DNA from: Zantedeschia hybrid cultivar
Taxonomy: Eukaryota; Streptophyta; Magnoliopsida; Alismatales; Araceae
Assembly (NCBI GenBank): GCA_030544215.1
Contig: JARZZO010000003.1
Location: forward strand, 29,578,379-29,642,378
Length of the DNA stretch: 64,000 nucleotides
Reading direction: 5' to 3'
Position numbers and translations under genes: made by a program. Numbering within the stretch: position 1 is the stretch's first letter; the number at the start of each line of letters is the position of its first letter. Below the pieces are notes generated by a model, which saw only the letters and a list, made by a program, of their open reading frames with translations, made no database searches and had not been told where the DNA came from. This document shows, piece after piece, positions 8,970 through 19,812 of this stretch.

Positions 8970-10287
8970 TGTAGGTGCTGAAAATTTGCTCGTGTGATTA
9001 ATGTGAAAAACTATGTTGTTTAGGGTAAATTAACCTATTAAAAAAAATGCAACTAAGGTGCTGTGATCGCCAGAAACTTTTAACTAAAAAGCTTCAAAAG
9101 AGTTTTGATCGCCTACCTGTTTAAACGCAGGAGAATGAATCCTTGGTTCCCCTCCTTCAGCCGGCTGAAGAAAGAGAGCCTCTTTGTTTTTTCGTTCTTG
9201 CTGTTGAATGTTGAGGATCGTCCAGAAGTTCTCCTGGCTTTTGCTTGATTTCCCTCTTTTTGATTTCTTGTTATTCAGTTGTTGGATGCAGCAGACAGAG
9301 AGACAGAAAAATAAAGGAGAAATATTGATGAGAATCTAAATAGAAATAATATCAAAGCTAACCATGGTTATAAACATGTATAAACAGCAACTCACTTGTT
9401 TTAAATGACTTTGAAACCCCTTTAGAACAGATGGGTTTTGGAAAATTAATGACGTGGTGTGTGTTGCATGAAGTGAATATGAGATAATGAAACTAATGAA
9501 TGAAAATGAAATTCTAATATGAAAAACTTATGCCCAGTTGGAGAAGCCTTGAAGGATGAAGATCTGGAAGAAGGATGCCGTCTTCTGGAAATGGCAGCGC
9601 TCCGGCGTGGTTGCTTCGATCTCCAAATTGCTATAACGCTGTGGCTCAATAATTCTCTCTCTCCTTTTTTTTTAACTTCTTGATAGGCAAGGTATTTATA
9701 GGCATTTTTCTGCGTTCGCGATTAACATAGAAAAATCTCGGATTTATCTACTTTAATCGACAGATAATTACTGATTAATTCATCTTTATCTGTAATTATC
9801 TAAAACGCGTCCACCATGGCTGACGCCTTTCAGATTAAATTAAGATAAGGATAAATATCCGGGAAAACTTATCTTTATCTTTATTAGCTAAAACGCGTCC
9901 ACCTCGGTAGACGTCTTTTAGCCTAATTAAGATAAGGATAAACATCCGGAAGAGAAGTTAAAACAGCTTAGGAAACATAAAACGCGTCGACACTCACAGA
10001 CGCCTTTTAGTTAATAAATCAATTAATTAAAATTCAAATTTAAACACTAAAATAGGAATAAACTCTAAATGACGTCCACATGGGTCGACGCCTTTTAGAA
10101 TTTCTGAATATTTTAACTGAAATTTGAGCTAAAATCAATTCGATTGATTAACTTAAACATGTCTGTTAAACCCGACACTTAAAAAGATCAATAAAAATTA
10201 ATTAATGATTAATTATCAGACCATTCTGAGGCATTATTATATGATATGAAATTTACTCAAAATGACGTCAAAATTAGCGTGTCTACA
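8970..10287 (-). repeat. Gypsy-1 5' LTR (1318 bp)
   Basis: Ends TGTA...TACA (element strand starts TGTAGACACGC). Limits fixed by comparison with the Gypsy-2 (27593-28948) and Gypsy-3 (59453-60768) LTRs. Contains four AAACGCGTC to GACGC-CTTTT modules at about 9802-9833, 9890-9921, 9979-10010 and 10066-10098. The 5 bp beyond the LTR are CCTAT (10288-10292); the matching target repeat would lie outside the window. Confidence 0.92.
9691..9702 (-). promoter_or_regulatory. Putative TATA box of the Gypsy-1 LTR
   Basis: CTATAAATACC on the element strand, conserved in the other two gypsy LTRs (about 28347-28359 and 60175-60186), followed by a CT/T-rich tract. Its position, with about 0.7 kb of LTR remaining, suits the U3/R border. 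Confidence 0.5.
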
Positions 10288-12777
10288 CCTATGAACTATA
10301 ATTGATTCGGACTGTCTGCTGATTGGGAAATCAAGAGAAGATGCAAGTGAAGCTAGAGCGTCAGCTAAGATGTTCTGATTCCTAGGAACATGGACGAAGA
10401 TCAGTTTGGTGAAAAGCTTTAAATAAGCAGAAGTAAGTTCTTGATAAGGCTTGAGTTTGGGATCAAGGGTTCGATACTTGGTTAACACTTGGCGAAGAAT
10501 CAATTAGCTATCACCCACAATCCTGAGTTTGGTAACACTATGGGAATGGGCAGCCTCGAGGCCAGCAAGGAGCGCCTCGTATTCATCTATATTATTGGTG
10601 ACTGGAAAGTCTAGCTGAAAGGCTTGTGGAATGGTGATACCTTCCGGTGATAATAGAACAATGCCAATACCCTTTCCATGGGAATTCAGAGCTCCGTCAA
10701 AATGCAGAGTCCACATATCATCTCTGATTTGGTCTATGGACATCAGTTCCTCATCCGGAAACTCCGATTGGACTGGATCAAAACGAGGAAGGGGGTGATG
10801 AGCGAGATGTTCTGCTATGGCATAGCCTTTGATCGCTTTCTGCTGAATGTAAATGATATCGAATTGAGATAGAAAGCTTTGCCATCGTGCCAACCTATCA
10901 GTAAAGACAGATTTCTCCAGGAGAAACTTGATTGGGTTCATCCTAGCGATGAGATGGACTTCATGGGCTAGAAAATAATGCTTCAATTTCTGAACAACCC
11001 AGACCAATGCTGCACATGTTTTCTCCATCGCCGTATATCTCTGTTCAGCGGGGTTGAGAAGTTTAGAGAGATAGTAGGCCGCCCTCTCCTTTCCTTCTTC
11101 ATCCTCGTGTGCTAGGACAACCCCCACAGCATCATCCAGGACAGAAATGTAAAGTACCAATGGTTTGCCTGGAGACGGTGGTTTCAGAACAGGAGGACTT
11201 GCCAAATAATTTTTCAATCCATCGAATGCCTCCTGACACTTATCGTCCTAATCGAATTTGACTCCCGACTTGGTAAGCTCGTAGAACGGCTTACACCTTT
11301 GTGAGTGCTGGGAGACAAAACGGCAAATAAATTGCAACCTCCCGATTAATCCTCTTAATTCTTTCAAATTTTTGGGAGGTGGCATTTATCTAATAGCCTT
11401 TGCCTTGTTGGGATCGATCTTAATTCCCTGCTTGCTGACAATGAACCCAAGTAATTTCCCTGAGGACACCCCGAATACACATTTCTTGGGGTTCATCTTT
11501 AACTGATACTCCTTTGATCTCTCTAACACTCTTGCCAAAACTTTGGCATGCTCAGCCTTCGTCTTAGATTTAACCAACAAGTCATCCACATACACTTCAA
11601 GATCTATGTGCATCATGTCGTGAAATATTGCCATCATAGCCCTCTGATAAGTGACTCCAGCATTCTTTAATCCAAATGGCATGACAACATGGCAGTATGT
11701 TCCCCAAGGTGTAGTGAATGATGTCTTCTCCTGATCTTCTTCTGCCAATTTGATCTGATTGTATCCTAAAAACCCATCCATAAATGATAAAGTCTCATAG
11801 CCAGTAGTGTTATCAATGAGTACGTCAATATGAGGCAATGGAAAATCGTCTTTAGGACACGCCCGGTTTAAATCTCGAAAGTCAATACAGATCCTGACTT
11901 TCCCATCCTTCTTCATAACCGGGACTATATTGGCCACCCATTGTGGATAGAGGACAACTCTAATAAATTTGGCTTTATGTAATTTGTCGACCTCTTCCTT
12001 CATCTTCAGAGCCATTTGTGGGTGGAATCGCCTTAGCTTCTGTTTGACCGGGCTAGCTCCATCCTTTAAAGTCAACCTGTGTTCAACTAAGGATGAGTCC
12101 AACCCCGGCATATCTTCATAACTCCAGGCGAAAGTGTCCTTATAGTCTTAAAGAACTTGTACCATTGCCTTCTCATCTTCCTCAGAAAGATTTTTGCTGA
12201 CGAGGACAACCTTAGGTTCGTCTTCAGTCCCTAAATTGATTTCTATGGTGGGATCTTCTACGGCAGCTGAGGGTTCATCGAATCTCTTCACTCCACTGGC
12301 ATATGCCTCAGCCGCGTCCTCGTTATCTTCCTCATCTTCAACAATGGGGTCTTTTTTATGTATCAATTCATACACCCCATATCCATCATTGACTAACTCA
12401 CCATCTATACAATCTTCTGGCATCTGAATAGGATTTTCTAATAACTGAGGGATCATAGAGCAAGAAAGACATCTATTAGCTAAGTCCTGGAGGTATTTAT
12501 CTGGAATTCGTCTACCCTTAGACTTCCTAGACTTCCTAACCTGACTAACCTGCCTATAGTTAGACTGCCTAACTTCACTAGACTTCCTATCCTGACCTAA
12601 TGAAGATGAAGCAAAACAAAAATCATGGGATACAGAAGGAAATACAAGAGAATCCTCCCGAGGGGAGGGGCAGAGTAGATTTAGAAAAGAATTTTGACCG
12701 AAAGACCCGCGCGATGGGGTATGATTGGACAAGTAAGAGGTTTCCTCAATGAGTATCTGGGAAGAATTTGTTGCCAA
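10288..12777 (-). pseudogene. Gypsy-2 RT, RNase H and part of the second RNase H
   Basis: Homologous to Gypsy-1 700-3375 and broken. From the frame-change site (12785-12793) it runs through the acidic linker (stop at 12148-12150), RT with YVDD (stop at 11386-11388, where Gypsy-1 has Glu), a TAG near 11250, the gypsy RNase H, and the second RNase H with WTLHFDGA, GDS and ILADALASLA (stop at 10504-10506). It ends at the Gypsy-1 LTR after SIIVHR, and the join creates a chimeric short frame. It keeps CGA codons where Gypsy-1 has TGA at 2623 and 4191, which makes it a useful reference for those lesions. Confidence 0.9.
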
Positions 12778-13745
12778 ATTGGCGTTTTTTTTTGGGCAAT
12801 AGAAGAGTTAAGCATAAAACAGGAATGAAGATGAATAGAAGGAGAATGAGATGAGGGAAGTGGCACAAAGGCCAAAGGATTAGGGGGATCATACAACAGT
12901 ATGTCCCAGATTAAATCATACATCCTCTCTAGATTAAGAGGAGGTGGTGGAATGAGGTCCCGTGGGGATAGAGTAATCATGACGGGTGGGGCCCGTGGAA
13001 TGTCTTCAATGATGACCCACGACCAAGTCGGGGTCAAGAGCAAAGTGCGAAACAAGGTGTGAAGCATGAAAACATGAGAATGATAAGTCCCCCTCCAGAG
13101 TAGATATGTAGTATAGCCAGCTTCATTGGGGTCATCTGGCTCCCCTTCATCAGTCTCTTCTGACAGCAGTATCCTTTTGTCGAAAATAGCACCAGGACCT
13201 TCGATCAGCTCATCGATCTGTGGCGGCCACTTGGGTTCTGCAGGATCGAGAAACAGCCTGTTCAATGCGATGTAGAGGTCTCTTAAATCGAACCACCTGT
13301 ACCATTCACATTCAGGATCTTGGAATTTTCTCTTCTTCATAGGCCGTAGAGCCTCCAAGGACTGGTACGTGAGCAGTTCTGAGCAGTGTCTAGCCAAGTC
13401 TCTCCCATATATATCGTGGAGGTCAAAACATGAAGTAATGACCACCGTGTTGTCATGGCTTATTACGGGCCCTTTTACAAAATGTATGTATAAGGTCCAT
13501 GTTAGGGGGTCCCGACCTTCCTTGTGTGGTGTAGACATCGTCTCCCAGACTTTCTGGCTGCCTTCATTCTCTGCTTGCTGAACAATGTCCTGCTTTAGTT
13601 TTCTTGGCCTATAGCTAGGCCGCTTCCAGGTGTTCTTCGGTGGTCTTTGACGTGAATGGTCCTGCCTTGTAACTGTGTACCCAGGCCTCTTCCAGGCTGA
13701 TAGCCATTCTTCATCATTATTCTCCATCCTGGGGTACTCATGCAC
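12681..13745 (-). pseudogene. Gypsy-2 domain X (unrecognised)
   Basis: A long frame overlapping the end of the protease frame. It includes DPLTWTLYIHFVKGP, HDIYGRDLARHCSELLTYQ, ECEWYRWFDLRDLYIALNRLF and RGTYHSHVFMLHTLFRTLL, homologous to Gypsy-1 3249-4190 throughout. In Gypsy-1 the protease and X share a frame. Here a single-base deletion near 13605-13620 (one G fewer in the GLGYRP-encoding stretch) puts X in another frame, so the segment upstream of MSTPHKEG is an out-of-frame reading of the G-patch region. Function unknown. Confidence 0.65.
12785..12793 (-). promoter_or_regulatory. Gypsy-2 copy of the A9 frame-change run
   Basis: Nine A residues on the element strand, read CAA-AAA-AAA-ACG in the X frame and AAA-AAA-AAC-GCC in the RT frame. 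The register change is the same as in Gypsy-1, and the downstream X-frame stop is at the matching place (12681). Confidence 0.5.
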
Positions 13746-15084
13746 TTCCTCCTCTTTATGGCATTTAATAGATAAGGAGTAATAGTGGCAGTTTTCAGAG
13801 GATTAGCCACTGGATGGTAAACCTGTAATACCGACAGAAAAGGTTGTCGGCCAGGTGAAGAAGTGGGTTTGACATTCAAAGAGTGAGCAGCAGTAAGGAT
13901 CGGCATGCTCATAACCTTAATGATTCGTCCTTTGAAGGGGAATTTGAGGCATTGGTGATTCTCGGAGGGAATCGCCTCAAGAGTTTTTATGTAAGGACGA
14001 CCCAAAGTGGCATTTAAAGAAGGGTCGATTTCCAGAATGTGAAATTCGACCTCTGCGTGACTTACAGGGCCTAGCTCCACTTTTAAATAGACCATTCCCA
14101 GAGGAGAACAGGTGGAATTATCATATGCCGTCATGGAGATGGGGCTAGGCAGCCATTTTTCCTTGGGCACACCGCACAATTCCAGGGTCTTTGGAGATAA
14201 AACATTGATCGAAGCCCCTGTGTCAACCAGACATGCATCCACGGCCTTTTTGCAGATATTGACCGTGATGCTCAAAGCCATGCTTCTGGCTGCTGGCGGT
14301 GCTAGTTCCGATACATGGAATGAAATAGAGGGCTGATCCCCCTGATGAACTAATAGTGCTGCAATCTTTTCCACTGGCACGTCCTCGTTGACCATCACCT
14401 TCTGCAAGTATTCCATCAGAGCTTCTTGGTAAGTCTTCGATCTTTTAATCAGTTCAAGTACGGAGATTCGTGCCGGTGTCCGGTCCAGATGTTTCAATTA
14501 ATCATATTGAGTGCCTGGTGCACTCTCATCATTGTGTGCTTCCTCCGGCGGCTGTGATGGGCCGTCTCGAACTGTTGACTGAGGAAAGACTTTGTTGAAA
14601 ATCCTCCCACTCCGGAGCGCATGTTCCTCAGCCATGGAAGGTCCGGGTGATACTTTGAGTACCGCAGGGTTGGATGGTGCGGATGGTGTGGAGTGTTGGT
14701 ATGTAGGTGATGGCGCGAGGTTAGCTGGTGGTGGTATGGTGCGGATTAAAGGCTTAGACGGTTGGATGGTGGAAGGGTAAGTGGTTGGCGTGGATGAAGT
14801 GGGGAACGACATGCGTAATAATGGTTTAGAAGGTTGGATGGTATCTGGGTAAGCGGTAGTGGTAGTGGGTGAAGTAGGGAATGGTACGCGGAGTAGTGGT
14901 CTGGATGGTAGGAGGGGTGCGTAGTTGGTTTGTGGGGGGTTATTTAGTGGAGGCGTAGTGGCGTGGGATGTAATGGGTTTGAGGAAAGCGGGTGGTGGTA
15001 ATGGGTTAGCGGGTGCGGGTGAGTGATATGCGGGTGTTGGTATAGGGGTAATGGTAATGGGTTGTGGTCTGGGTATGTGGATGG
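13595..15084 (-). pseudogene. Gypsy-2 protease, G-patch and part of the proline-rich linker
   Basis: Contains the linker (LIRTIPPPANLAPSPTYQ, HALRSGRIFNKVFPQ), a stop at 14498-14500, then KHLDRTPARISVLELIKRSK, the protease with DTGAS and ATLGRPYIK, and the G-patch (WRIMMKNGYQPGRGLG). It ends early at TAA 13595-13597 because of the one-base deletion noted under domain X. Upstream the gene is cut at 15084 by Copia-A and resumes at 24326. Confidence 0.87.
15080..15084 (+). repeat. Target-site duplication GATGG, left copy (Copia-A)
   Basis: GATGG directly before the 5' LTR, repeated at 24326-24330 after the 3' LTR. Removing Copia-A and one copy restores the sequence seen in Gypsy-1 around 5628-5632. 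Confidence 0.9.
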
Positions 15085-16669
15085 TGATGGATATAGGTGT
15101 CCTCTAAGCCAATCATAAGGCACCTATTTCAATCGGGTTCACTAATAAATGGCATTAAATTCATTATGTAGATTGGCATATTTATAATTGCGCATAATGA
15201 AGTCCATGAATATGTGCAATAGTCATCAGATTATGATGAGATCATAATAATGAGACTGATGACTTATAAACACATATTCTTAATTGTTCATAGTCGTAGG
15301 ATGTTTGAGAAGGACATCAAACATCCGGTTAGACTAGTACAGGTTATTTCAGCTCATATGATGAGGGTGACTGATCTCATTAGTTACTAGTGTGGAGACA
15401 CAATGGTAAACCTGTAGGTGCTCATTGGGGAATGAGTTCACTGAACTGATCCGACATGAATCGCCGAATGGTAATTTACCTAACTGTCAATCGGCTTGAT
15501 TCATCGTCACAGTGGCGTGGTTGATCCTTGGACTTGAGACACCAAAGACACCTTGTCGGTGGACTTCTGGACTTTGACCTTGACCTACGAATCCCTATGC
15601 ACAGGATCTCTAATAGTCAAGGATCGGGTCCAGTGGAAGACCTTCGAAGGTGATTGCGTGTTCAATAGAGGATCGTTCGCTCTCAGGTAACTGAAGAGAG
15701 AATGCTCTAGAGTAGATCCGCATGAGTCTCTGGCCAGAGCAGAAACAATATCAGAAAAGTGGTTTTCGGATATTGTAAAGCGGAGTTTGATTCAAGTGAG
15801 TTGACAATCTAGGGTTTGACAGTTGACCATACCCTAGGTTAACTCGAGAGCATTGTGCGAAGGAAGGATTATAGCCATGTGGTAACTGTGGACGGACAGG
15901 TTCCATGAGCGGGTTGCTGAACCCCATTACCTTCCGAGATCATGCGGTGTTGCTTGGCACCCAACTTGATCAGAAGTCCGACCGAATTCACATGCGATGT
16001 CAATTCGGTTGAGTAATTAGTTAATATCTAGATATTAATTAATTACAATAAGTCAATAACTAGTTATTGGACTTAACGGGCTGAAAACCGGACTGGTAAA
16101 TGGGCCTAGAGGGTCACACGCAATAAGATTCTCAGTCGGTGGTACATAAGTGAGATTTATATTAACTCGGGGACTTTTGTGAAAAGTCACGCCGACTTAA
16201 TATATATACACGCTGTTGAGAAACTCTGGGCCAAGCTCCAGGATTTCCCTTGCTGGCCGTCATCCCCCCTTTCTCTCTCCTCCTCTGGGCGTCCCGTTCG
16301 GCGCGCCAGAACGGCTTCCATCTCCGCCGCGTGTGATTCTCGAAAGTCAGGAATTCCCGTCGGCGGGATTTCCGCAATCGTTGCGGCGACGGATCTTCAG
16401 CGAGCGAGCTGAAACGGACGAGGGATCGAGGACGAACCACCGCGGAGGATCGCGTGGATACCGCTGGAGGCCGGACGCTTGTGCGGCTTGCGGCATCGCC
16501 TCGACGGAACCGAAACGGAAGCGGATTCGAATCCGCGCACGGTAATCAGATTCAACCCGGTTTTTCGGTTTGCGTTTTTCGTTCCGAATCGGATCAGCGG
16601 GCATCGGGCGGGATAAATTTTTGTTCTTCGTTTCCGCTGCGTTCTTCTCATCCCGCCCGGATCCCAACA
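15085..16669 (+). repeat. Copia-A 5' LTR (1585 bp)
   Basis: Starts TGATGGATATAGG and ends CCCAACA. Both LTRs start TGATGG rather than the TGTTGG found in Copia-B and Copia-C, so the terminal inverted repeat was already altered in the parent. The TATA-like TTAATATATATACAC lies at about 16197-16211. Confidence 0.95.
16197..16211 (+). promoter_or_regulatory. Putative TATA box of the Copia-A LTR
   Basis: TTAATATATATACAC about 1.1 kb into the LTR, leaving about 460 bp for R and U5. Copia-C has TAGTATAAAACAT at the corresponding place (45218-45230, minus). Confidence 0.5.
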
Positions 16670-16670
16670 G

Positions 16671-16685
16671 TGGTATCAGAGCCAG
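16671..16685 (+). other. Copia-A primer-binding site (initiator tRNA-Met)
   Basis: TGGTATCAGAGCCAG, one base after the 5' LTR, complementary to the 3' end of plant initiator tRNA-Met. It is the standard primer site of plant copia elements. Confidence 0.93.
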
Positions 16686-17019
16686 GTTCTGCTCTGATCC
16701 GCTCCGGAACGATAAAATTATTATTCTAAATCATTTCGTGCATAAATTCGTTTTTCCTCATAGATATTGTTCATGGGATGAACTTAGAATTTTGAATTTA
16801 ATTTTTCTGTGCGAAAAACGAGAATTTTTTAGGGTTTTATCGCGTTCTTCATGGTGATGAAGAACCGGTTTTGTGGGCTTCAAAAGGGGATTAATGATGG
16901 TTGGACCATCTTTGTGGGTTTGCTGGTATGACCAGCTACCCCTCGCCATCCCCAGAAAATTTTCATGGCGGCCGGTGGAGCTTTTCTTCCCATAATTTTC
17001 AAGAGTTGAAAAAGGATTG

Positions 17020-17470
17020 TGGAAAAGCTGAAATCTGCGAAACTGCCCAAATCTCTAACTTTGGAGGTTCACCGGCGGCGAAGGAGTCGCCGGCCGGCCA
17101 CCACCGGCGGGGGAAATGGAAGTGGTGACATTCCTCTGCAATTTCCGGCCACCCTCTCGGCCGGCGGCGGCGCCGCCCAAAACTGGCTGCAAACAAGGCT
17201 GAAAAACCCTAAACAGGGCTGCACAGGCCGGCCGAACTGCTGGAAAACGGGCTGGACCGGCCGGTCCCGCGCCAGGCCGGCCCGGCCGGCCCAGGCGCTC
17301 GACCTAGCTGAGCCAGGTCGCGCCTGGGTCCGGCCCTGGCCCGACCCGGGCGCACCTGGGGCTCGTCTTGGCTCGGCCAGGTGCCCGGGCCCGAGCTAGG
17401 TGCCCCCTGGCTCGAGCCAGACGAGCCAGGTTCGGCCCTGGCTGCACTGGCTCGAGCCAGGGGGGCCCAT
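17020..17470 (+). repeat. GC-rich palindromic block in the Copia-A leader
   Basis: Very GC-rich, with many short palindromes: CCTGGCTCGAGCCAG near 17405-17420 and again near 17447-17462, CCAGG-tcgcg-CCTGG near 17312, and repeated GGCCGGCC. Equivalent blocks occupy 36000-36530 in Copia-B and 44040-44400 in Copia-C. Short open frames across it are composition artefacts. Confidence 0.7.
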
Positions 17471-17577
17471 TAAGCTTTGATTAGGCCCATTTAAGCCAAT
17501 TCTGGCCCAATTAACCCCAAAAACCCCTTATTTAATTAAAAAACCCCATCCTATTTAACTTGAAATTGGAATTAATG

Positions 17578-18631
17578 ATGTTTAAAATTGTTTTAAACAT
17601 TAAATTAATTATTTTGAGTTAAAAGGGGAGAGATAATTAAGATATGATCTTAATTATGGATTATTATTTTAATCAAACCTTTTGTGGGGTTTATTAAGAT
17701 ATGATCTTAATAGTTAATTGCTTTTAACTAAATAAGATAAGATCTTAATGATTTTAATTAATTAATTAAATGAGTTATAATTGAGATATTATCTTAATTA
17801 TAAATAACTTTTAATTAGTTTATTAAAGGGGTTTATATTTAAGATATGATCTTAAATACATATAACAAATGTTGTTATTTATTTAAAATGGAATCTTAAT
17901 TATTAATTGACAATTGTTGTCATTAATAATTAAGATAATGTTTTTTAATCTTAATTAACAATTGTTGTTAATTTATGTTTAAGATTTGATCTTAAAATTG
18001 TATCAACAAGAGTTGTTGTTTAATTATTAAGTAGTAACTTAAATTTTAATTATCAAATGTTGATAATTAATTTTAGTCAATTGATTAGATTATTTTAATT
18101 TCTTAGCAATTGTTGTTATGAAATTAAGTATTTGATTAAGGGACACTTAATAAAAGTTATTAAGTGTTTTATTAACTTTTAATAATAGTTATTAAAGAGT
18201 TAATTGTTTCTTGAGAATTAACCTTAGTAAAAATTATTGAGGATTAATCATTGCTTACTAATAGTTATTAAGCTAATTAATATTCTCAAGGGTCTCTTAA
18301 TTAGATTTTGAAGATCTAATCTACTTAATAATTAATCTTTTAATAAATGTTATTAAGAGATTATTTAAGTCTAATTGTTAGACTATTTTAATTAGAAATG
18401 TTCTAATTATTATTTCTTAATAATTGTTATTGAGAAATATGATTTAATTAAGGAGTTTTAACAAGGAGTTGTTAAGGGGTTAACAATATGAGTTGAAAAT
18501 TCTTTTATAAATGTTATTTAGGAATTTTTAATTCTATCTAAATGTTAGATTGTTTCGCATTAATAATTGTTATTAATGTGATTTAAAATTAGTCTAAGTG
18601 TTAGATTAATTAATTTAGAATTGTTCTAAAT
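17578..18631 (+). repeat. AT-rich array of about 20 small hairpins (AA-NNG-TT loops), Copia-A leader
   Basis: Successive perfect or near-perfect hairpins with a three-base loop ending in G, closed mostly by AA/TT. Examples with loop positions: stem 17633-17643/17647-17657 (ATG); 17836-17845/17849-17858 (ATG); 17893-17936 (about 20 bp stem, one bulge, TTG); 17953-17961/17965-17973 (TTG); 18004-18009/18013-18018 (GAG); 18046-18056/18060-18070 (ATG); 18144-18153/18157-18166 (AAG); 18333-18346/18350-18363 (ATG); 18412-18423/18427-18438 (TTG); 18556-18566/18570-18580 (TTG); 18587-18597/18601-18611 (GTG). Stem sequences differ from one to the next. A few members have loops of other form (ATT, GGAG). 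Confidence 0.85.
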
Positions 18632-19491
18632 ACTGCATGGAATATTTTAGAATTTTAATTTTAGCTTTGTGTGCACATGTTGATGTGTTTAATGCTTTAA
18701 ATTAGATTTATTGCATGTTAGAAAATAAGATTTTCGAAAATTCAAATTATCCAATTTTGATTGGAACCCAGGATTTAAGAAAGCCAAAATTATTAAATTT
18801 TCAAAATTTTAGCCTTCATGTGATGTGTTTTATCATGTGTGGATGGTTAAAATTTGTGGTGGTCATGGACATGCACTTAGTTAAATTTCATATCATGTGA
18901 TGGTGTGTGATTTTGTGGATTGTTTTGGAATGTGATGTTCATTAATTAAATGTTAATTAATGAGGCTTGTGTGCCTCCCTCTCTCCATTCCATTGTAATT
19001 CTATCTCCCTTTGTTATTGTACTCGGCCATAAGGCTTTCTCTTACAATTTATTTGTATTTGAAATTGTTTCAAAATATATAATATTTGTATTTGATCGCA
19101 CCGGCCGAGGAGAGGCGAGGATGATCCACAAATGCAACCAGGAAGGCAACAGGAGATGAGATCACCAGTGGCTATGCGTTTGCATGTTTAGATTATATAA
19201 CTGTTATATAGTTTTGGTGATTAATTGTTTGGCTCCAATTAATCACCGTGCTGTCCATGACCACATAATGAACATGTATGGATGATGCATGCTTTTAGTT
19301 ATTGATTATGAATCGATTGCTAATATCTAGGTATAGTTAAATATATTCGATATATTTATAAACTATCACCTAGGATGAGACTAACCTTAATATAAACAAA
19401 ACCTTCAACATAAAGTCTAAGCCGGAGCGCGAGTCATTGAGAATGTACCGCGTGGCTCTCCATCAATATAGTTCTTAGAACTTGATTCAGT

Positions 19492-19532
19492 GATGACAGA
19501 TACTACGTGTTTACCCGAGATCTGCCACCATC
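19492..19532 (+). other. Copia-A leader hairpin H1
   Basis: Stem CAGAT (19497-19501) with ATCTG (19520-19524), plus an outer GATG (19492-19495) with CATC (19529-19532). Loop contains CGTGTTTACCCGAG. Confidence 0.7.
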
Positions 19533-19590
19533 TGATGAAAGGACTATTAACTATGACATTATGATGCCTTGAGATTGGAATAAAGGAACG

Positions 19591-19625
19591 GTGTCGCTAT
19601 CCTCGCGTTTACCAGGGAGCTGCAT
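19591..19625 (+). other. Copia-A leader hairpin H2
   Basis: Stem GTGTCGC (19591-19597) with GCTGCAT (19619-19625): one mismatch and two G-U pairs, 21-base loop containing CGCGTTTACC. In Copia-B the mismatch is an A-U pair. Confidence 0.6.
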
Positions 19626-19665
19626 TCTTACTCTACTCTGTCGCGTATTGATGGTAAAGCTTAGA

Positions 19666-19713
19666 CCAGGTATAATGGTCTACTGTGTTTACCCGGGACC
19701 ATTAAAGACCTGG
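19666..19713 (+). other. Copia-A leader hairpin H3
   Basis: Inner stem AATGGTC (19674-19680) with GACCATT (19697-19703). Outer stem CCAGG (19666-19670) with CCTGG (19709-19713). Loop TACTGTGTTTACCCGG. Confidence 0.8.
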
Positions 19714-19780
19714 GAGCCGAAATAAGATCGGATATTGCAAGGAGTTGCAATTACCATGAGTTGGTTGCTCTAAGATAATG

Positions 19781-19812
19781 GTATGATACTATGTGTTTAC
19801 CCGAGGTCATAC
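19781..19812 (+). other. Copia-A leader hairpin H4
   Basis: Stem GTATGA (19781-19786) with TCATAC (19807-19812), extendable outward with wobble pairs. Loop contains ATGTGTTTACCCGAGG. It ends 177 bases before the gag ATG at 19989. Confidence 0.75.

Larger units (their letters stand above)
1..10287 (-). mobile_element. Gypsy-1: Ty3/gypsy (Tat lineage) LTR retrotransposon, 3' end outside the window
   Basis: Transcribed leftward. In element order: 5' LTR (8970-10287), primer-binding site, leader of about 1.1 kb, gag, UAG, protease and G-patch, domain X, frame change, RT, gypsy RNase H, second (archaeal-type) RNase H, integrase. The window edge cuts it inside the integrase core, so the 3' UTR and 3' LTR are missing. 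Two RNase H domains in tandem before the integrase is the hallmark of plant Tat elements (established knowledge). The right LTR end abuts the RNase H region of Gypsy-2, so this copy inserted into Gypsy-2. Apart from the conserved UAG it has three in-frame stops (4191, 2623 and 700), so this copy is inactive but recent. Confidence 0.93.

Noticed and set aside
16671..16685. tRNA-like sequence
   Set aside because: Only a short complement of the tRNA-Met 3' end, that is a primer-binding site, not a tRNA gene.
16162..17399. Many overlapping open frames in both strands of the Copia-A LTR and GC block
   Set aside because: They arise from GC-rich, stop-poor LTR and leader DNA, are repeated in the second LTR, and resemble no protein.
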